Source of the DNA: Kosakonia cowanii JCM 10956 = DSM 18146 | GTDB taxonomy: Bacteria > Pseudomonadota > Gammaproteobacteria > Enterobacterales > Enterobacteriaceae | Assembly: GCF_001975225.1 (NCBI RefSeq) | Contig: NZ_CP019445.1 | Location: 3,906,001-3,970,000, forward strand | Length of the DNA: 64,000 nucleotides | Reading direction: 5' to 3' | In this document: piece after piece, positions 8,165-17,421 of the stretch | Numbering within the stretch: the first letter of the stretch is position 1 | Layout of the letters: every line of letters begins with the position of its first letter | The notes under the pieces: generated by a model | What the model saw: the letters and a program-made list of their open reading frames with translations, nothing else | What the model was told of the DNA's origin: nothing | The model's database searches: none | Translations under genes and position numbers: made by a program

Positions 8165-9403
8165 TTACTCCCACCCTTCCTGTCCTGTATATGTACTCAT
8201 ATTCTGAAGTGCGCCAGTCGATGAAACAACAAAACTCATCGTGATAGTCTTTCCTGATACCGCTGTTTTCTGCACATAGACACCGTTTGCTGCTCGGGAG
8301 TAAACAGTGCATCCATCTATTGCTGCATCTGTTACATGATTTCTAACCGTTATCTGAACAGAATCGGTGCCGAACGCAATCCCGCCAAGGCTGATAATAT
8401 CGTAATCATCTTTTACAAGTGACACCACACCATTTATCAATGTAAATTCTATATATCTAGTGAATAGGCATGTTACGTCTGTGCAGTTAATTAGCCCGAA
8501 AAACGTCTTGGCTTTTTCATCGGAGCTTTCTAATCTGTTTGTCTTAATGCTTCCTATAGTAATGTTGGAACACGGTCCTTCGAAATCTATTGTTCGCGTC
8601 CCAAGAGTATTGGCTGCTGCCGTGTCAGTGACCTCCTTTACAATATTATCGGTAAGGATATTGGAGCAGTTCCATATTAAATAGCCGCCACCTGTCTGAA
8701 CTTTATGCTTGTTACCAACTATTCTTAATCCATTCACTCCAACCCACCTGCATCCCTTATCATTTCCATCGGGGGATGTTAATGATTTTTTGAGCTGAAT
8801 GGCTGGTATGGCGGCAGAAAACCCGAAGTCAGTATCATCTCGGGGAGAAGCCGGATATCGCGCAGTGGTGTTACCCAGCGAGTCGGTTACAACCACCCAC
8901 ATCTCACCTTCAGAGGTGATTCGCTCACTGGTATCGAAGTTGTTACCGTCGCGGGCGACTATGTCGCCGTCCTGCTGGTTGATATCGTACGTATCGGTGA
9001 AGATGATCATGTCTCCGGGGTAAACATAATCTCCGTCGGCAAGCACCTTTCCCGACATCCGCAGGCGGGAGAAAAGTAACTTTCTCACCTCCAGAAGAGC
9101 CCTGTCGCGCGCATGAGGCTCATTTCGGCATCCATTCAGCGTTACCTTCAGTGGCGTCTGCGCTGCAGATTCAACGATTCCATCTTCTGTAATGCGGTAA
9201 CGGAGGTAGGTCTTTTTATTGGTTAGAGGACTGACATACTCCACTTCAACGCCGTCATACTGGCCCGGCATACGCATGTCATATGTTAGCCTGAACTCTT
9301 CTCCCTTCTTATTTGACCGGTTGAAGAGCGCTGCTGGCGTGGTGCGTTTCTCGTCACGACTGAACGTCAGAACGCCGTTATCCCAGAAAGCATGTGGATA
9401 TTT
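8165..9403 (-). pseudogene. C-terminal fragment of a phage tail-tip (TipJ-like) protein
   Basis: The frame is open from an in-frame stop at 9404-9406 to 8165, but homologous sequence begins without a start (HAFWDNGVLTFSRDEK), so the N-terminal several hundred residues of a normal tail-tip protein are deleted. The first half (VEVEYVSPLTNKKTYLRYRI, PGDMIIFTDTYDI) resembles central domains of host-specificity proteins. The second half, after about residue 165 counted from the internal ATG at 9277, is AT-rich with repeated Asn and Ile (GLRIVGNKHKVQTGGGYLIW) like a beta-helical receptor-binding module. Seen: truncated 5' end and compositional break. Inferred: receptor-binding role. Confidence 0.65.
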
Positions 9404-9511
9404 TTATGCTGGATTCAGAAAATTTTCATTAACATCCTATACGGTTTTTAGAGAAGTGGCGCGACAGTTTCTAGAAGGTTAACAACTATTCAGTCATAAA
9501 GAGGAAAATAA

Positions 9512-9757
9512 ATGCCTTATTTTATTTTTTTTGAAAAGGGTAAGCTGCCCACTAAACACTCTGTAAGCAGATTCCCTGAAGATGTTAATTTGCTTCAGGC
9601 CAATGGCACGAAACACGAAGTCTATACACAATCCATTTTCCCAGAAAACAAAGAGTATTTTTATGCTTATGAGAAAGGTTCTGCGGCACCAAGCGAAAAG
9701 GACGTTCTCGACGCTGCTAAGAGTTTGGACATTCCTCCAGCCATAAGACACATATAA
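9512..9757 (+). CDS. Hypothetical 81-residue protein in prophage remnant
   Basis: Not recognised. The sequence MPYFIFFEKGKLPTKHSVS reads through without shifts, contains no signal peptide or membrane segment, and ends SLDIPPAIRHI. AGAGGA at 9500-9505 is a good ribosome site seven bases before the ATG, and a hairpin terminator follows 30 bases after the stop, which together support a real gene. Its base composition is AT-rich compared with the backbone. It lies between the tail fragment and the excisionase remnant, on the strand of the integrase, in a typical place for a phage accessory gene. Confidence 0.55.
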   Translation: MPYFIFFEKGKLPTKHSVSRFPEDVNLLQANGTKHEVYTQSIFPENKEYFYAYEKGSAAPSEKDVLDAAKSLDIPPAIRHI

Positions 9758-9789
9758 CGACGTCATAACTCTTCTACAGTTTCTACTAA

Positions 9790-9812
9790 CCCGCCTCGGC
9801 GGGTTTCTTTTT
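9790..9812 (+). terminator. Terminator after the 81-residue phage gene
   Basis: CCCGCC, loop TC, GGCGGG followed by TTTCTTTTT. Confidence 0.75.
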
Positions 9813-9826
9813 GCCTGGAGCAACCC

Positions 9827-10075
9827 ATGAGTGAAGCCATCCAACTGGTACCCAATAAATAGGTGTCGGAAGAAGTGCTCATGGCGATCACTGGCCTGAT
9901 CAAAAACGCTATCAAGTCCGCGCACGAGAAGTCCTAGATGGAAAATCGTGAGTATCGGCACTACTCAGGCGACTGCCAGCCGAAGGACAACTCACCTATC
10001 CTCTACAAACTTCACGAAGTCGATAACTGGGTGGAACGTCAACCCCCGGCGATCCCCCTTCAAAAATCTGCTTAA
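9827..10075 (+). pseudogene. Phage excisionase (DUF1233 type) with two amber codons
   Basis: Reads MSEAIQLVPNK, stop, VSEEVLMAITGLIKN, then HEKS, stop, MENREYRHYSGDCQPKD and on to NWVERQPPA. These are sequences of the lambdoid excisionase family that pairs with the adjacent integrase. Both stops (TAG at 9860-9862 and 9935-9937) stand where the family has tryptophan (TGG). The frame is otherwise unbroken over 82 codons. It is directly upstream of int, as usual. A one-base change at each site explains the loss, so it is decaying but recent. Confidence 0.8.
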
Positions 10076-10107
10076 ATAGCCCCTCCTTCATAACAGGAGG
10101 AACAAGC

Positions 10108-10682
10108 ATGTCTAAATATCCAACCGGGTTCGAGAACCACGGGGCACACTGCGCCTGTGGTTTATCTACCAGGGATTAAGGGTATGTGAAAACCTTGGTG
10201 TACCCGACACACCTAAAAATAGAAAGATGGCCGACGAGCATCGCGAGCACTGCAAACCCAAAAAGGGAAGAAAAGTGAGAACCGTCAATGCGTATCTCAA
10301 CTGTCCTGGTGGCATGTTCTCTTTCGCAAAGCAAAATGGATACACCGATAAAAATCCGTTTGAAGGTCTCGATCCACTGAAAAAGAGCAAAGCAAAGCCT
10401 GACCCTCTTACCATGGATGAATATCACCACTTCTTAATGCTTGCCTATCTGAACAGATAGGGAATCTATGGATTCTTGTAGTAAATATAGGTTTACGACA
10501 TGGAGTGATCGGCGCGCTGGAATAGGAAGACATAGACCTGAAAAACTGGACTATCACCATTTCAGATGGTTTACAACGTTTACGGTAAATGGATGACCGA
10601 TAATAACAGCAACCAGATGGATATTTTGAATGCACACTTTGGAGGAAATGTCCCACACATGCCCCAAGCACAAAATCAGTAA
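10108..10682 (+). pseudogene. Tyrosine integrase remnant (shift plus internal deletions)
   Basis: Starts at an ATG with AGGAGG seven bases upstream, MSKYPTGFENHG. It then needs a frameshift near 10137 to continue as GTLRLWFIYQGLRV and LGVPDTPKNRKM, the arm-binding domain. After REHC the sequence jumps to KPKKGRKVRTVNAYL of the core-binding domain, is broken again by TAG at 10458, and resumes with MVYNVYGKWMTDNNSNQMD, which holds the catalytic tyrosine, to the natural end MPQAQNQ. About 190 codons remain of roughly 390. The catalytic domain is largely deleted, so it cannot recombine. It ends 26 bases before the ycgN stop codon, at the attR junction. Confidence 0.85.
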
Positions 10683-10708
10683 GATAAAACCTTTTTCATA
10701 TCAACGCT

Positions 10709-10735
10709 TCAATCCGCCCAATCCGGTTTGTTCAA
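10709..10735 (-). repeat. attR: phage-supplied 3' end of ycgN
   Basis: Codes for LNKPDWAD and stop, the present YcgN C terminus. It is the counterpart of 5857-5883. The two differ mainly at silent positions, as expected if the phage brought the end of ycgN from another host lineage. Confidence 0.8.
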
Positions 10736-11155
10736 AATGTGTTCTTGCCAGTCGCGCACTTCAGACTCTTTCACCGCAATGTGACGAACGGAAATCCGCT
10801 CAGCGTGCATCGCTGCTTTTGACCCGGTACGCAGCGGGTGCCAGACCGGCAAATTTTTCCCCTCAGCCAACAAGCGGTAAGCACAGCTTGGCGGCAACCA
10901 TTCGAAGGTCGGCAGATTCTCACGGGTCAGCTTGATGCAGTCCGGTTCATATTCGAAACGGCGCTCGTAGTTACGGCACTGGCAGGTTTTGATATTTAAC
11001 TGGCGGCAGGCGACGTTGGTGAAGTAGATCTCGTCAGTGTCTTCATCCATCAGTTTGTGCAGGCAGCACTGCCCGCAGCCGTCACAGAGCGATTCCCACT
11101 CTGCGTCCGTCATTTGGTCGAGAGTTTTGCTTTGCCAGAAAGGAGTGTCGCTCAT
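10709..11155 (-). CDS. ycgN: YcgN, cysteine-cluster protein (UPF0260)
   Basis: Conserved protein of unknown role with a zinc or iron-sulfur type CxxCGQCC cluster (CDGCGQCC near residue 24) and further cysteines in [15 protein letters not shown]. The 148 codons compare with about 153 in E. coli. The start [12 protein letters not shown] is the conserved one. The last eight codons come from the integrated prophage, so the gene is a host-phage chimera that keeps the same C-terminal residues except the last. No function is inferred beyond metal binding. Confidence 0.93.
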   Translation of the reverse strand: MSDTPFWQSKTLDQMTDAEWESLCDGCGQCCLHKLMDEDTDEIYFTNVACRQLNIKTCQCRNYERRFEYEPDCIKLTRENLPTFEWLPPSCAYRLLAEGKNLPVWHPLRTGSKAAMHAERISVRHIAVKESEVRDWQEHILNKPDWAD

Positions 11156-11246
11156 GATAAAATCCGCCGTTGGTAACCAGGGTGCACCTTATAACCACTC
11201 TGGCAGAGGGATGCAAGTTTTGCCGCCCGAATGAGCGGCAAAAGCA

Positions 11247-11906
11247 TTAAAGCACGCGGGTCGAGAGAGTGTGTTCGTTGAGGCGCAGCTCGAGTTCATC
11301 ACCGCTGCTGAGCGGCCCGACGCCTTCCGGTGTACCGGTAAGGATCACGTCCCCCGCTTTCAGGGTGAAGAATTTACTCATATAGGCAATCAGCGGCACG
11401 ATTTTATGAATCATGTCGGAAGTGCTGCCCTGCTGGCGAATCTCGCCGTTAATTTTCAACTCCAGCGCGCTGTTCTGCGGATCGCCCTCAAACTGAGCGG
11501 CGGGGATAAAACCCGAGATGGGGCAGGCATTATCAAACCCTTTCGCCTTTTCCCACGGCTGCCCTGCTTTCTTCAGTTTGCTTTGCAGGTCGCGCGCGGT
11601 CAGATCCAGCGCTACGCCGTAGCCCGCTATCGCTTGTTGAACATGATCTTCGGTGGCATGGCGCAGCGTTGCACCAATTAGCACCGCCAGTTCAATTTCA
11701 TGATGCACCGAGCCAAGCTCAGTCGGCAGCACCAGCGGCTGGCGAAGGTCGCACAATGCGGATTCAGGTTTAATAAACAGCACCGGCTCTTCCGGCGTCG
11801 CGCTGCACATCTCCTTTATATGCTTCGCATAGTTACTGCCGACACACACCACTTTACTCACCGGGTAATCCAGCAGAGCGCCCTGCCAGTTATGATGTTG
11901 ATACAT
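11247..11906 (-). CDS. ycgM: FAH-family hydrolase YcgM
   Basis: Member of the fumarylacetoacetate hydrolase fold, a metal-dependent C-C hydrolase. Family members of this size cleave acylpyruvates. The 219 codons match E. coli. The metal-ligand pattern HHEIELAVLIG (E-x-E) near residue 70 and KGFDNACP, followed by TGTPEGVGPL, is intact. I chose the ATG at 11904-11906 (MYQHHNWQG), preceded by GGAGAGG; 26 upstream in-frame residues are unlike the family. It lies between ycgL and ycgN on the same strand and may be cotranscribed. Substrate not proven. Confidence 0.94.
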   Translation of the reverse strand: MYQHHNWQGALLDYPVSKVVCVGSNYAKHIKEMCSATPEEPVLFIKPESALCDLRQPLVLPTELGSVHHEIELAVLIGATLRHATEDHVQQAIAGYGVALDLTARDLQSKLKKAGQPWEKAKGFDNACPISGFIPAAQFEGDPQNSALELKINGEIRQQGSTSDMIHKIVPLIAYMSKFFTLKAGDVILTGTPEGVGPLSSGDELELRLNEHTLSTRVL

Positions 11907-12045
11907 GTTTTGCCTCTCCGGTAACACGTTGAACATGAGCGAAAAATGACTATCCGCGCCGCCCGGCGGTTTGTCAAATCGCAAAATAAGAGGGAGTGAA
12001 TGCGTAAAAAAAGACGGTGGAATAATCCGCCGCCTTTAGAGAGGG

Positions 12046-12321
12046 TTATTGCTTAGTGTTCGCCGCAAGGTGGGCTTTAAGTAAATTTTCCGGCGGCGGG
12101 GGAAGCTGTAAATAATATCCCTGCTCGCCGAGCGCGTTTTTTACTTTTTCCAGATCCGCGCCGGCTAATTTTTTACTGCCGTCGAGGGGTAAAATCATCG
12201 CTAACTGCGGTTGGCCGAAACTTTGCATTAATGTTTCTGGCACACGAGAAAAATCGTCTCTTTTCTCAACATACAGATAGGTCTGTTCACGTCTGGCACT
12301 TCGATAGATCACACAAAACAT
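12046..12321 (-). CDS. ycgL: YcgL domain protein (UPF0745)
   Basis: Small soluble protein of 91 residues with the YcgL fold, function unknown. The sequence [20 protein letters not shown] and the [13 protein letters not shown] end are those of the family. E. coli annotation sometimes adds an N-terminal extension, and here the ATG at 12319-12321 is the natural start. It is divergent from minC with about 120 bases between. Confidence 0.94.
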   Translation of the reverse strand: MFCVIYRSARREQTYLYVEKRDDFSRVPETLMQSFGQPQLAMILPLDGSKKLAGADLEKVKNALGEQGYYLQLPPPPENLLKAHLAANTKQ

Positions 12322-12443
12322 ACTTTTACTCGGAATTAGGAGGTGGTTACTTGCCTGAATATAACAGGGACTATAACATGCCCGGTAGTATTCAGAATAT
12401 CACCCCGATTTCGGGTGTTTAGAGCAAAATGAGTAAGGTCAGG

Positions 12444-13139
12444 ATGTCAAACACGCCCATCGAGCTTAAAGGCAGTAGTTTTACCTTATCCGTGGTTCAT
12501 TTGCATGATGCAAAACCCGAAGTTATTCGTCAGGCGTTAGAAGACAAAATCGCTCAGGCTCCTGCATTTTTGCAGCATGCTCCCGTGGTGGTGAATGTCT
12601 CAGCACTGGTAGGTCCGATTGACTGGCCGCAACTGCAGAAAAGTATTGCTGCCACTGGCCTGCATGTTGTCGGTATTAGCGGTTGCAAAGACGCTGCACT
12701 GAAAGCGGAAATAGAACGTGCTGGCTTTCCTATCCTGTCGGAAGGCAAAGAGAAAGCGCAACCGCGCCCGGAGCCCGTTGCTGAACCGGTATCCGTCGCC
12801 ACGCCGGCTATTAAAACACGGCTGATTGATACCCCGGTGCGCTCTGGACAGCGCATCTATGCGCAGAACTGCGACCTGATTGTCACCAGCCACGTGAGCG
12901 CAGGCGCGGAGTTGATTGCCGATGGCAATATTCACGTCTACGGCATGATGCGCGGCCGCGCGCTGGCGGGTGCAAGCGGTGATGATGAAGCACAAATATT
13001 TTGTACCCACCTGACCCCGGAACTGGTCTCCATTGCGGGTGAGTACTGGCTGAGTGACCAAATCCCGGCCGAATTTTATGGCAAAGCGGCGCGTCTGCAA
13101 CTGGCAGGTAACGCTTTGACAATTCAACCCTTAGATTAA
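12444..13139 (+). CDS. minC: Septum-site inhibitor MinC
   Basis: Inhibits FtsZ ring formation at the poles together with MinD. The 231 codons match E. coli. The N-terminal FtsZ-inhibiting domain occupies about residues 1-105, a proline-rich linker follows ([10 protein letters not shown]), and the C-terminal beta-helical domain ([30 protein letters not shown]) binds MinD. I chose the ATG at 12444 ([12 protein letters not shown]) rather than an in-frame ATG 15 bases earlier. First gene of minCDE, 22 bases before minD. Confidence 0.98.
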   Translation: MSNTPIELKGSSFTLSVVHLHDAKPEVIRQALEDKIAQAPAFLQHAPVVVNVSALVGPIDWPQLQKSIAATGLHVVGISGCKDAALKAEIERAGFPILSEGKEKAQPRPEPVAEPVSVATPAIKTRLIDTPVRSGQRIYAQNCDLIVTSHVSAGAELIADGNIHVYGMMRGRALAGASGDDEAQIFCTHLTPELVSIAGEYWLSDQIPAEFYGKAARLQLAGNALTIQPLD

Positions 13140-13161
13140 GCCCTTTTAACAAGGAACTCCT

Positions 13162-13974
13162 ATGGCACGCATTATTGTTGTTACTTCGGGTAAAGGGGGC
13201 GTTGGCAAGACCACCTCCAGCGCGGCCATCGCTACTGGTTTAGCCCAGAAGGGCAAGAAAACGGTCGTTATCGACTTCGATATTGGCCTTCGTAACCTTG
13301 ACCTGATCATGGGCTGCGAGCGCCGCGTTGTGTACGATTTCGTTAACGTTATCCAGGGCGACGCAACGCTGAACCAGGCGTTGATTAAAGATAAGCGCAC
13401 TGAAAATCTCTATATTCTCCCGGCATCGCAGACGCGCGATAAAGACGCCCTCACCTATGAAGGCGTTGATAAAGTATTAGAAGATCTGAAAAAAATGGAC
13501 TTCGATTTTATCGTCTGCGACTCACCGGCTGGCATCGAAACCGGCGCGCTGATGGCGCTCTACTTCGCCGATGAAGCCATTATCACCACCAACCCCGAAG
13601 TATCGTCCGTGCGTGACTCTGACCGTATTCTGGGGATTCTGGCTTCCAAATCACGTCGTGCGGAGAGAGGTGAAGAGCCAATTAAAGAGCATCTGCTGCT
13701 CACCCGCTACAACCCAGGCCGCGTTAACCGTGGCGACATGTTGAGCATGGAAGATGTGCTGGAAATTCTGCGCATCAAACTGATTGGCGTGATCCCGGAA
13801 GATCAGTCTGTACTGCGGGCCTCCAACCAGGGCGAGCCGGTTATTCTGGATGCCAATGCTGACGCCGGTAAAGCGTATGCCGATGCCGTGGAACGTCTGC
13901 TGGGAGAAGAACGTCCTTTCCGCTTCATTGAAGAAGAGAAGAAAGGTTTCCTCAAACGCCTGTTCGGAGGATAA
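13162..13974 (+). CDS. minD: Septum-site ATPase MinD
   Basis: Membrane-cycling ATPase that recruits MinC and is released by MinE, producing pole-to-pole oscillation. The 270 codons match E. coli. The deviant Walker A, GKGGVGKT, is at residues 10-17 with both lysines. The switch region VCDSPAGIE is intact, and the C-terminal amphipathic membrane helix (EEKKGFLKRLFGG) is present. It is followed by minE after three bases. Confidence 0.98.
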   Translation: MARIIVVTSGKGGVGKTTSSAAIATGLAQKGKKTVVIDFDIGLRNLDLIMGCERRVVYDFVNVIQGDATLNQALIKDKRTENLYILPASQTRDKDALTYEGVDKVLEDLKKMDFDFIVCDSPAGIETGALMALYFADEAIITTNPEVSSVRDSDRILGILASKSRRAERGEEPIKEHLLLTRYNPGRVNRGDMLSMEDVLEILRIKLIGVIPEDQSVLRASNQGEPVILDANADAGKAYADAVERLLGEERPFRFIEEEKKGFLKRLFGG

Positions 13975-13977
13975 GTT

Positions 13978-14244
13978 ATGGCATTACTCGACTTTTTTCT
14001 CTCCAGAAAAAAGAATACCGCCAGCATCGCTAAAGAACGCCTGCAGATTATTGTTGCAGAGCGCCGCCGCAGCGACGCTGAACCCCACTATTTGCCGCAG
14101 CTGAAGCGCGATATTCTGGAAGTCATCTGCAAATATGTGCAGATCGATCCGGAGATGGTCACCGTACAGCTGGAGCAGAAAGGGGACGATATTTCTATTC
14201 TGGAGTTGAACGTCACGTTGCCAGAAGCGGAAGAGACGAAATAG
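13978..14244 (+). CDS. minE: Division topological specificity factor MinE
   Basis: Stimulates MinD ATPase and sets the division site at mid-cell. The 88 codons match E. coli. The N-terminal membrane-targeting and anti-MinCD part ([23 protein letters not shown]) and the C-terminal topological domain are intact. Last gene of the operon, ended by the hairpin at 14264-14293. Confidence 0.98.
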   Translation: MALLDFFLSRKKNTASIAKERLQIIVAERRRSDAEPHYLPQLKRDILEVICKYVQIDPEMVTVQLEQKGDDISILELNVTLPEAEETK

Positions 14245-14263
14245 TCTTCGCAATAAGGGCAAT

Positions 14264-14293
14264 AAAAAAAGGCAGAAGAGATTCTGCCTTTTT
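14264..14293. terminator. Terminator between minE and rnd
   Basis: GGCAGAA, loop GAGA, TTCTGCC, with A tract before and T tract after. Serves convergent minCDE and rnd. Confidence 0.9.
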
Positions 14294-14330
14294 ATTTATT
14301 CGCTCAAATATACTGTAATTATTTACAGTC

Positions 14331-15458
14331 TTATTGCGGATACTCTGCTAATAACGCGTTCAGACGATCGGCCATCAATTCACCGCGCCAGCCGCTGATT
14401 AATTCCGGCAGGCTATTTTGCGTCTTTAATTTCCAGTGCCAGTTTAATAACTGATTAATCTGCCGACGCGAAGCCAGGAGCTCAACGCTAATATTTTCGC
14501 TTTCACTGATCGTCTGCACCTGCGCTTTAATCGCTTTAAACGCTTTGCGATAGCCGGGCATATCCATCAGATTACGCAGCGGTTCAGGCAGTGCCTCTTC
14601 CGGCAACTCCTGCGCCTGCGCGACCAGTGCCACAAGGGTTTTACCGTGAAAACGGATTTCGCTGCCGGAGAGACCAAGGCTATCAAGCTCGCCGAGGCTG
14701 CCCGGCATATAACGCGCCACTGCCCAGAGATGCTCTTCGCGCACCACAAAGTTCACCGCCATGTCGCGCTCGCGCGCCTTGCGCAGACGCCAGGATGCCA
14801 GCAACTGTAAACAGGCCAGCTGGCGCGGGCGCAGCTGCCAGGCGTTAGTGATTTCACGCCATGCCTCGTCCGGTGCCAATACTTCCTGGCGGCGCTGCAT
14901 CATTAAGCGACACTCATCAAGCGCGGCAGCCAGCCTGCCCGCCTGCTCGGTTTCTGCCAGCAGTTTCCCGGCGATAGGCAGCAGATACCAGACATCTGCC
15001 GCTGCATAGTCACACTGACGTTCGGTCAGAGGACGCGCCAGCCAGTCGGTGCGGGATTCGCTTTTATCAATCACCGTCCCGGTAAACTCCTCCACCATCG
15101 AGGCAAAGCCCCATGACATCGGACGGCCGCAGAATGCTGCGAGGATCTGCGTATCAATCATCGGCTGTGGCTGTACACCAAACGTATTGAGGAACACTTC
15201 CAGATCTTCGCTTCCCGCGTGCAGATACTTGGTGATTGCCGTATTGGTGAGCAGGTCGCGAAACGGCGTCCAGTCGGTAATGGTCAGCGGATCGATAAGC
15301 GTGACACGCTCGCCGTCATACATCTGCAGCAGACCCAGTTGCGGGTAGTAAGTGCGGGTGCGGACAAATTCCGTATCGAGGGCAATGGCTGGAAACGCAC
15401 TGGCAGCTTCACATATGGCTGCCAGCGCATCGTTCGTCGTTATCATCTGGTAATTCAA
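14331..15458 (-). CDS. rnd: Ribonuclease D
   Basis: 3'-5' exoribonuclease that trims tRNA and other small RNA 3' ends. The 375 codons match E. coli. DEDD-type catalytic residues lie in LDTEFVRTRTYYPQL (Exo I), DTQILAAF, and CDYAAADVWYL (Exo III). A HRDC domain follows (roughly 210-290). The start codon is TTG at 15456-15458, the only start that gives the known N terminus MNYQMITT, as in E. coli, where the rare UUG limits expression. Convergent with minCDE. Confidence 0.96.
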   Translation of the reverse strand: MNYQMITTNDALAAICEAASAFPAIALDTEFVRTRTYYPQLGLLQMYDGERVTLIDPLTITDWTPFRDLLTNTAITKYLHAGSEDLEVFLNTFGVQPQPMIDTQILAAFCGRPMSWGFASMVEEFTGTVIDKSESRTDWLARPLTERQCDYAAADVWYLLPIAGKLLAETEQAGRLAAALDECRLMMQRRQEVLAPDEAWREITNAWQLRPRQLACLQLLASWRLRKARERDMAVNFVVREEHLWAVARYMPGSLGELDSLGLSGSEIRFHGKTLVALVAQAQELPEEALPEPLRNLMDMPGYRKAFKAIKAQVQTISESENISVELLASRRQINQLLNWHWKLKTQNSLPELISGWRGELMADRLNALLAEYPQ

Positions 15459-15530
15459 ATCATTTTCTCTTCAGTTTGCGCCCATAAAAAACGCCGGCTT
15501 TAACCGGCGTTCGGGAGGCTAACGGATAGC

Positions 15531-17216
15531 TCAGGCGTTATTGTCCACTTTGGCACGCGCTTCGTCACGTAATTCTCGTCGCAAAATCTTTCCGACGTTC
15601 GATTTCGGCAGCTCCGTGCGGAACTCAACCTGCTTCGGCACCTTGTAGCCGGTAAGCTGTCGGCGGCAGAAGGCGATCAGCGCCTCTTCCGTCACGGAAG
15701 CCTCTTTTTTCACTACAAACAGCTTCACCGCTTCGCCGCTGTTCGAGGACGGCACGCCAACGGCAGCCACTTCAAGCACTCCGGGGTGCTGCATCACCAC
15801 ATCTTCGATCTCGTTCGGATAGACGTTGAAACCGGAGACCAGAATCATATCTTTTTTGCGATCGACAATACGCAGGAAGCCCTCGTCATCCATCACCGCA
15901 ATATCGCCGGTGTGCAGCCAGCCATCACGCAGGATCTCATCCGTTGAATCAGGGCGCTGCCAGTAGCCAAGCATCACCTGCGGCCCTTTGATGCAAAGCT
16001 CGCCCGGTTCGCCCGGGGCGACTTCATTATTGTCGTCATCCACCAGCTTGGCTTCGGTCGACGGCACCGGCAGGCCAATGCTGCCGCTGTGGTAGTCAAT
16101 ATCGTGCGGGTTGACGCTCACCAGCGGCGAGCATTCGGTCAGGCCATACCCTTCCAGCAGATACTGCCCGGTCAGTTTGACCCAACGATCCGCCACCGCC
16201 TGCTGCACCGGCATCCCGCCGCCGGCAGAGAGGTGCAGTGAGGAGAAATCGAGCTTTCTGAACTCATCATTATTGAGCAGCGCATTAAACAGCGTGTTCA
16301 CGCCAGTCATAGCGGTGAAAGGATACTTGCCCAGCTCTTTCACCAGCCCTGGAATATCGCGCGGGTTGGTGATCAGCAGGTTCTGCCCGCCCAGTTCGAT
16401 AAACAGCAGGCAGTTCATGGTCAAAGCAAAGATGTGATAGAGCGGCAGCGCGGTGACCACCAGCTCTTTACCGCGATGCAGCAGCGGCCCGTAAGTCGCG
16501 TTCACCTGTTCGAGGTTAGCCAGCATATTACGGTGGGTCAGCATCGCCCCTTTTGCCACGCCGGTGGTGCCACCGGTGTATTGCAGAAACGCCAGATCCT
16601 CGCACACCAGTTCCGGTTTGACATACTGCATGCGGTAGCCATTTTGCAGCGCGCGGCGAAACGAGATAGCGTCCGGCAGATGATATTTCGGCACCAGCCG
16701 TTTGATATATTTAACGACAAAGTTGACCACCGTCCCTTTTGCCGTCGAAAGCTGATCGCCCATGCGGGTCAGGATGACGTGGCGCACCTGGGTTTTGTCG
16801 ACAATCTTCTCCAGCGTGTGGGCAAAGTTGGAGACAATGACAATTGCCGCCGCGCCGCTGTCATTAAGCTGATGCTCAAGCTCGCGGGGTGTGTAGAGCG
16901 GGTTAACGTTTACCACAATCATCCCGGCACGCAAAATCCCGAACAGCGCAACGGGGTATTGCAGCAGGTTCGGCATCATCAGCGCCACGCGATCGCCCTT
17001 TTGCAGGCCAAGCCCCTCCTGAAGGTAGGCGGCAAATGCCCGGCTGCGCTCCTCCAGTTTACGGAAGGTCATCACCTCGCCCATGTTGATAAACGCCGGC
17101 TGGTCGGCATAACGGGCTGCTGAGTGTTCAAATAATTCAACCAGGGATTGATAACGGTCAGGGTTGATCTCCGCAGGCACATCGGCGGGATAACGATTTA
17201 ACCAAACCTTTTTCAA
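15531..17216 (-). CDS. fadD: Long-chain fatty acid CoA ligase FadD
   Basis: Inner-membrane-associated acyl-CoA synthetase that activates fatty acids on uptake and yields the acyl-CoA that inactivates FadR. The 561 codons match E. coli. AMP-binding motif [14 protein letters not shown] is near residue 213, and the fatty-acid signature [19 protein letters not shown] [15 protein letters not shown] lies near 430. The start is TTG at 17214-17216 (giving [12 protein letters not shown]), preceded by GAGGTGA, as in E. coli. The frame continues upstream without family support. A FadR-like operator lies 73 bases upstream. Confidence 0.96.
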   Translation of the reverse strand: MKKVWLNRYPADVPAEINPDRYQSLVELFEHSAARYADQPAFINMGEVMTFRKLEERSRAFAAYLQEGLGLQKGDRVALMMPNLLQYPVALFGILRAGMIVVNVNPLYTPRELEHQLNDSGAAAIVIVSNFAHTLEKIVDKTQVRHVILTRMGDQLSTAKGTVVNFVVKYIKRLVPKYHLPDAISFRRALQNGYRMQYVKPELVCEDLAFLQYTGGTTGVAKGAMLTHRNMLANLEQVNATYGPLLHRGKELVVTALPLYHIFALTMNCLLFIELGGQNLLITNPRDIPGLVKELGKYPFTAMTGVNTLFNALLNNDEFRKLDFSSLHLSAGGGMPVQQAVADRWVKLTGQYLLEGYGLTECSPLVSVNPHDIDYHSGSIGLPVPSTEAKLVDDDNNEVAPGEPGELCIKGPQVMLGYWQRPDSTDEILRDGWLHTGDIAVMDDEGFLRIVDRKKDMILVSGFNVYPNEIEDVVMQHPGVLEVAAVGVPSSNSGEAVKLFVVKKEASVTEEALIAFCRRQLTGYKVPKQVEFRTELPKSNVGKILRRELRDEARAKVDNNA

Positions 17217-17288
17217 TGCATCACCTCTAAAATGAGTGTTTGTTGTCATCGCAGCCCCAGTTAATAAACAAGAAATTAACATTATATT

Positions 17289-17305
17289 AACTCAGCGTAC
17301 CAGTT
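17289..17305 (-). promoter_or_regulatory. FadR-like operator of fadD
   Basis: AACTGGTACGCTGAGTT on the minus strand. The left half AACTGGT is the FadR consensus half-site, and the spacing and trailing GTT agree with the 17-bp operator. FadR repression of fadD is established in E. coli. The site is seen, its use here is inferred. Confidence 0.7.
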
Positions 17306-17421
17306 TGAAAATTAACCGGACGGAAGGTTGCGAAGCGCGTCACTAATTATTTTTGTCATCTAATACAGAAAACAAAAACAGCGGCCGGGCCGCTGTTTAT
17401 TTTTCCTGCCAAAACAAGAAA

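Larger units (their letters stand above)
5857..10735. mobile_element. Decayed lambdoid prophage integrated in the 3' end of ycgN
   Basis: About 4.9 kb between dsbB and ycgN. Bounded on the left by a diverged copy of the last codons of ycgN (5857-5883) and on the right by the present ycgN end (10709-10735). Contents in order: 11-bp tandem repeats, HumD-like gene, 79-residue gene, two LexA boxes, frameshifted acyltransferase, C-terminal tail-tip fragment, small unknown gene, excisionase with two amber codons, integrase with shift and deletions. Structural, lysis and replication modules are gone, so it cannot be a functional phage. In E. coli umuDC and hlyE occupy this interval. Confidence 0.88.

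Noticed and set aside
9494..9961. 155-codon minus-strand frame
   Set aside because: Antisense to the 81-residue gene and to the excisionase remnant, with no family features.
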